A stretch of DNA of 64,000 nt from Diorhabda sublineata. Taxonomy: Eukaryota; Arthropoda; Insecta; Coleoptera; Chrysomelidae. The number at the start of each line of letters is the position of its first letter. Position 1 is the stretch's first letter. Under the pieces are notes generated by a model. That model made no database searches. It worked only from the letters and a program-made list of their open reading frames with translations, and was not told the DNA's origin. Position numbers and translations under genes: made by a program. Positions 59,606-64,000 of this stretch are shown piece by piece. The stretch covers positions 7,383,001 to 7,447,000 of the forward strand of contig NC_079477.1 of assembly GCF_026230105.1 (NCBI RefSeq). Reading direction: 5' to 3'.

Positions 59606-60415
59606 TACGAGGTCTGGCTATTAAATAACGAGACTGCGCGCCTAGAGAGCGCACTAGAAGGGGGGGTTAAAAACAAGTAATTCGTTGGGTATCTAGATAT
59701 CTTGTCTATGCACGTTCCAAAACACGTTTCCGTCACTATTATAGTATTTGTGCAGTAGCAATTTGAAATGAACGAGTTTTTTTCTCGTGCCGAAAACCAT
59801 GTGTAACGAAAAACAAGAGCAATGTATCAATCTCAAATTTCTCGTTAAATTGAAAACAATTCTGACTGAGTGCTATGAATTGTTGTAAGTGGTCTATGGG
59901 GACAATTCTCTATCTCGTGTTTTTGAGTGGTATAAGCGCTTTAGTGAGAACCGAGAGAGTACTGAAGATGACCAGCGCCCAGGTCGCCCTATGACTGTTT
60001 CAACTCCGAAAACAGTGACCAAAATCAACCAAAGAAACGGTTAGAAAAATTTTACAAGAGGTATTACACATGACAAAAGTCTGTGCGTAGTTGGTACCAA
60101 AAAATCTGACTCCTTACCAAAAGTTCTTGCATCAACGGGTCTGCTGAGATTTCCTTGAAAGGTTAGAAAAAGTTCTGCCTTGAAAGGGATTCAATTTGAG
60201 TCGATGGAATCGGCAAAGCAAAAGACGGCAGAGCTCCTAAAAGTACTCACCAAAGAAAATTTCCATCACTGCTTCGATCAATTAAAAAAACGTATGGAAA
60301 AGTTTATGGCAAGGGTAGGGGAGTATATTGAAGGGGAGCATTCGAATGTAGAATAATTTTTACAATAAAAACCTTTTTGGTAACCAGTTAAGTTATTTAA
60401 TAGCCAGACCTCGAA
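59606..60415 (+). mobile_element. MITE-like mariner deletion derivative with both ends
   Basis: The left end CGAGGTCTGGCTATTAAATA, then AC (59608-59629) is repeated perfectly, in inverse, at the right end (GTTATTTAATAGCCAGACCT, then CG, about 60392-60413). The left border has TA; the right border has AA. At 0.8 kb it is about two-thirds of a full mariner. The interior is the transposase pseudogene listed separately. Confidence 0.92.
59769..60355 (+). pseudogene. mariner transposase pseudogene lacking the catalytic core
   Basis: In shifting frames: EKQEQCINLKFLVKLKTILT-like N-terminus (about 59812-59870); VYGDNSLSRVFEWYKRFSEN, then RESTEDDQRPGRPMTVSTP (about 59893-60010); ETVRKILQEVLHMTKVCA-like sequence (about 60038-60085); TPYQKFLHQRVC (about 60110-60150). 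It then jumps directly to the far C-terminus, FESMESAKQKTAELLKVLTK, then ENFHHCFDQ, EYIEGEHSNVE and a stop (60190-60355). All three catalytic regions are deleted, so any past movement after the deletion would need transposase from another copy. Confidence 0.88.
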
Positions 60416-62400
60416 TTGTTGAGAAATTGTGAAACGTAACTCTTTTTCTGTGAGAATAAGCATAATTTTATACGAGAGATATATAAGATATACAAAAGAG
60501 AAATTTTTGCTCTGGGTGTTTCCAACAAAATGACGAAGGAAACTACTCCACAAACATACAGGATGTCACGCACAAGAACCGGGGCTCAAATATGTAGATT
60601 GTGGGCTCAGAATTTCGAAAAAAATTAATTTCTCTGCAACTTCAAGTTAAAAATAACAAATTTGGTGCATTGTATGAGTTAAATTATCGTAAGTAGAAGG
60701 CGATAGAACCATTATGAGATGTTAATTAGGGGTCACCTAAAATTAAAATTTCAGGTTTTTTTCTGTCAGTTGATATAAAAAAGTTCATTTCCCTACCATG
60801 GATAATTCAATTTATATTTAAGGAAAAGTCTAATGATCAAAGACATGTTAGGAAAAAGTCAATAGTTGGCTATGAATTCATACACCTAATTTTACAAATT
60901 GTAGTTCTTCTAGTAAATAAATTGTTATATTTTTTCTAAATAAGTGGAAAATTCTCATTCAGCTAACAAGTGAACATATTATTGGTTTTAGATTTTTGTG
61001 CACAAAATAGGAGAATAATAAATGTCCCTCAAACAAATTACTCACATTTATTGAGGTCTTGCGAGCGGAGAGACCAATTTTGCAACGATTATTTCCTTGT
61101 CCAATCGACTAATGGCAATTCAAAAATTCATATTCACATTAAAATGAAGAGCATGCATAAACTAATGTTACAATTTCAAACTATAAATAAGTTTGGCCAG
61201 TTAGGTGGATTGGTAAATCAACTTATCCAATCAAATAATGATCGATAAGACCGACTCAAACATTAATCTTAAACTCATCTTCAAAATGTCGATGAGAGTT
61301 TTTTTAGTCATGCAGTCCTTCATCCATAACTGTTTATCTTATTAAGCATTCTGAGGTAGCTATACTAATTAAGAGTCAACTACATCGTGGATACAACAGT
61401 TTATTGGTAGCACCAAATTTACATAGTCTTCTATCAATATTCACTGAATGATGGCTTTATCGTATGGTCAAAGGCTGTCAGTATAATGTTACACTAATCA
61501 ATATACATGTAGTGGATGTGTTCGGCTGTCGATAATCGTATTCCCAACGCTAATAAAGATTTAATACCTAATATGAGTATCTAACCACGTTTCAAAATAA
61601 AGTTATTTCTACGATCAAATATATTTAAGCCTCGAAACGTTTTTGTTACATGATCTTTTTTCGTCGCTTACTTTTCATGCACAAGGGTGCGGATTTATTT
61701 GTAATGAATTATTTATTATAATCGTCGTAAGAAAAAAGTTTTGAACGAAAATTGAGTGCTAAGGATTGAATTTTTTGGAACGTCATTAAAATAAGAGAGG
61801 TATGCTGGTACACATATAACTGTGATAAACATTGCTTTTTGTTTTCACATATTAATGAGACCTCTAACTCCCAATACACACGGAGTAACTTAGAAGAAAA
61901 TAAACTCAAAAGTGACTCAAGTTCACTTTTTTCAATATATATACTGTTTATTGACAGAAAATATATATGATATAATTACATTGAGTTGAAACATATTCAC
62001 TTCAATAAACCCATAAATAACCACAGAAACTATCTAACTATCTCTACGATAGTATTTACGTGGTGGGATATTTCATTAAATCAAAACTACATAAATATAT
62101 AAAAATAATTAAGTTCTTATTCCTAAACTAATCTACGATAACTGTAACATATAAGATATGAAACAAAAAGTGAAGTATAAAAGTTATTTCATATAACATA
62201 AAATCATTATTGTATAAATATGACATCACAATCAGTGTAAGTTTTCAGTTCCTTTTAGATAAAGAACTGTCAATTGATTCATGTATATCTTTTCCTCATT
62301 TTAACAATGTGCTCCACACCCCCTTTTCAAATGTAACTATAAAAAAAGTAAATTACTATACGTCGAACCAATCAATCCAGTCCAAACTTCTTTTGCAAAT
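60416..62400. other. Long stretch without a recognised gene
   Basis: The ORF 60970-61248 (plus, 92 codons) is not recognised. TACAGGATGTCACGCACAAG at 60558-60577 resembles the outer end of an unidentified DNA transposon of the TACAGGGTGTC type. No partner end was found. Confidence 0.4.
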
Positions 62401-62404
62401 ATAC

Positions 62405-62795
62405 AAGCTATCATATTCGTCCTTTGCTGCCACATTTGGAGTTTAGTCCCCTGAAGATGCTCAACTCACCACAGAAGACAGCAATTCGACTTATAGACAA
62501 TCCAAAGTTGACCAGAGGACAGCTTAAAGCATATGAGGAAGGTCGCTGCCTGACTATGTTTTATCGATACAACCACAGCAGATGCTGTCCAACATAATCC
62601 CACATAGACTAGTATTCGAAAGACGTATTCGACAGGCAGAAGTGCTTCATGAACACCAAGACTTCTGGAGAAATACAAGCCTGTGAAAGCATGTCTTTCT
62701 CGAACGCTACAACCTACAGAAGTTCAAGGTCAATATAAACAGGCATATCTTTACACGGCAGGCCCCACTTGTACTAGAGTTTACCATCTAGTTCT
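62405..62795 (+). pseudogene. LINE ORF2 C-terminus relic
   Basis: The frame gives KTAIRLIDNPKLTRGQLKAY, then EEGRCLTMFYRYNHSRCCPT (about 62475-62592). It corresponds to the xxKAIRLIDDPxLTxxLxxLxHRRNVxxLSLFYRYYHGRCSxEL stretch of a widespread non-LTR retrotransposon C-terminus. Downstream, further frames give VFERYNLQKFKVNINRHIF-like sequence (about 62700-62750), the end of the family. The RT domain is absent and frameshifts occur at about 62595 and 62690. Confidence 0.7.
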
Positions 62796-62826
62796 TGTTT
62801 TTTTTTTATAAAAAATAACAAATATA

Positions 62827-63273
62827 GTTCCAAGAAACAAACATCAAAAAATAAATGAAATGAAGACAGTAATTTTGTCGTTGTCGTGATCAGACTGAAA
62901 ACAAAATAACCTTCGTCAATTGAAACCCTTGAATGGCAGGTAATTTGCCAACAAAACAACAAGTCAAACTTGTTCGGACCGGTTGCCAACAGGTTGCAGA
63001 CTAGTTGGTAACCAGTTGCCCCGTCTGTAGTTCCAAGAAACAAACATAAATAATAAATAAAATAAAAACAGTAATTTAACTAGAACGAATTACTACACTG
63101 TTGAAGTGGAAAATTTGTGTTGTCTTGATCAGACTGAAAACAAAACAACCTTCTTCCATTGAAACCCTTGAGAGGCAGGTGATTCAAGTTTCCAACAAAT
63201 TAAGAAGTCGAGTCTTTTCAAACCGGTTGCCAACGCGTTGCCGACTGGTTGGCAACTAGTTGCCCCGTCTGTA
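62827..63273. repeat. Two tandem units of 203 and 244 bp
   Basis: Unit 1 (62827-63029) and unit 2 (63030-63273) both begin GTTCCAAGAAACAAACAT and contain GATCAGACTGAAAACAAAA, TTGAAACCCTTGA and ACCGGTTGCCAAC. Both end GTTGCCCCGTCTGTA. Unit 2 has about 40 extra bases (AACTAGAACGAATTACTAC and following). The start of a third GTTCC follows at 63274. Confidence 0.9.
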
Positions 63274-63282
63274 GTTCCCCAT

Positions 63283-63735
63283 TCAAGTACAAAGGTTATT
63301 ACTCATTGCTAACTGGTTAGTGATTTCCATCAGAAAGGAGTTCTTTTGAGTTGATCCGTGTGTATTTGGTCTAAGAATACATTTCCAATGCAGGCAGGCG
63401 AAGAGGAAACACTTGTTTGGCATACGAGAAAGAATGTCACTATTTCTAATGCAATCGAAGACTAACAACCGTGGTGACACAGTCCACTTAAGTTGCAAGC
63501 AACAAGATTTTGCACTTCGTGCCGTGCATAAGACATGCGCACTATTTTTATTAAAAGGTAGAAAAGAAAGATGAAAAACTTTGAACAAAGACTGGTAATC
63601 TCTAAGAGAGATAACCAAAAGCTAAAATATTGTTCTGAAGTTTGGAAAACAGCCGAAAAACAATGGATCTGAGATTTTTCCTAAAAATTGAGAACAAGAT
63701 CTGATCATGAGACGAAAAATCTGTATACATAGATC
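63283..63735. other. No recognised gene; one 111-codon ORF
   Basis: A minus-strand ORF of 111 codons (63283-63618) is not like any family I know, and its start lies in a repeat-rich neighbourhood. Its plus-strand counterpart is also partly open. I regard coding as unproven. Confidence 0.3.
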
Positions 63736-63737
63736 AT

Positions 63738-63960
63738 CATAAGTTGTTCGGACATATGTGAATAATGAGTAGGAAACGAATTACTAGGAACTAATATTCG
63801 AAGCCAGAATAATAAGACAGAAGTAATGGAAGAACTGGATGAACTTAATCATCAAAGCTTCTGAGAATAGAGAAAATAACCATCATGACATTACAATAAA
63901 GAATAGATCGATAGAAATGGAGAGAATTTTGGAGTAAACACTCGAAGAAATAAGAGAATC
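63738..63960 (+). pseudogene. LINE C-terminal tail relic
   Basis: The frames give HKLFGHM, a stop, then IMSRKRITRN and NGRTGMNLIIKASENRE-like sequence. It matches the RWYGHVxRMxxxRIPKxxLE ... GRPxxxWMxxI tail of LINEs, with the closing ...DRxxWRxxx region (about 63905-63945) faintly visible (DRNGENFG). Same tail type as at 24880-25265 and 47770-47900. The relic is truncated near the window end. Confidence 0.45.
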
Positions 63961-64000
63961 TTCTCCATGTTTGCACTTGTAAGCGTGAAAAGACATAAGA

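Noticed and set aside
63283..63618. A real gene for the 111-codon minus-strand ORF
   Set aside because: No recognisable domain, codon pattern or splice context; the opposite strand is also partly open and a repeat block adjoins.

Overview
The window looks like A+T-rich intergenic or heterochromatic DNA from an arthropod, most likely an insect. The repeat spectrum supports this: many mariner/Tc1 (SETMAR-like) transposases, piggyBac, a GTF2IRD2-like hAT, Jockey-type and R4-like LINEs, a Penelope-like GIY-YIG fragment and Crypton-like tyrosine recombinase pieces. No bacterial-style operons, no rRNA and no convincing tRNA were seen. I found no confidently recognisable conserved host gene. Species-level placement (a beetle, for example) would be a guess.

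Layout. 0-5 kb: a Penelope-type hairpin repeat, a Jockey LINE relic (minus) and a piggyBac relic (minus). 7-8 kb: a mariner relic. 9.4-13.3 kb: a faint LINE relic, a Penelope GIY-YIG fragment, a degenerate tandem repeat, a tyrosine-recombinase fragment and a hammerhead-like hairpin. 14.2-14.7 kb: a pseudogene of a multicopy arthropod protein family that reappears at 59.2 kb. 17.5-18.3 kb: a small ORF between two related direct repeats. 18.5-19.7 kb: two mariner relics back to back. 22.9-25.9 kb: a dispersed repeat in two copies with a LINE tail between them. 26.9-27.3 kb: a Jockey-like LINE C-terminus. 29.8-31.6 kb: a mariner relic and a hAT relic interrupted by a palindrome and a ten-unit 16-bp tandem repeat. 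32.4-35.6 kb: a candidate solo LTR, a 2-kb R4-like LINE, an IS630-type transposase tail and a second piggyBac relic. 35.8 kb: a fold-back hairpin. 36.8-38.3 kb: a 1.4-kb DNA transposon with about 150-bp terminal inverted repeats. 38.3-44.8 kb: two recombinase fragments and two copies, in opposite orientation, of one mariner family. 47-54 kb: two LINE relics, a mariner and another recombinase fragment. 54.6-55.1 kb: the best candidate for a non-transposon gene, a cysteine-rich two-exon model on the minus strand. 58-64 kb: another hairpin repeat, a MITE-like mariner deletion derivative, LINE tails and a 0.2-kb tandem duplication.

Almost everything recognisable is mobile DNA broken by stop codons, frameshifts and deletions, so the genes do not form a working pathway. 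The points most worth following are: (i) hairpin repeats of three sequence types that share a hammerhead-ribozyme-like layout and sit near Penelope-type sequence; (ii) four separate relics of one tyrosine-recombinase family; (iii) the cysteine-rich gene candidate; (iv) several transposons whose ends can be placed to the base.
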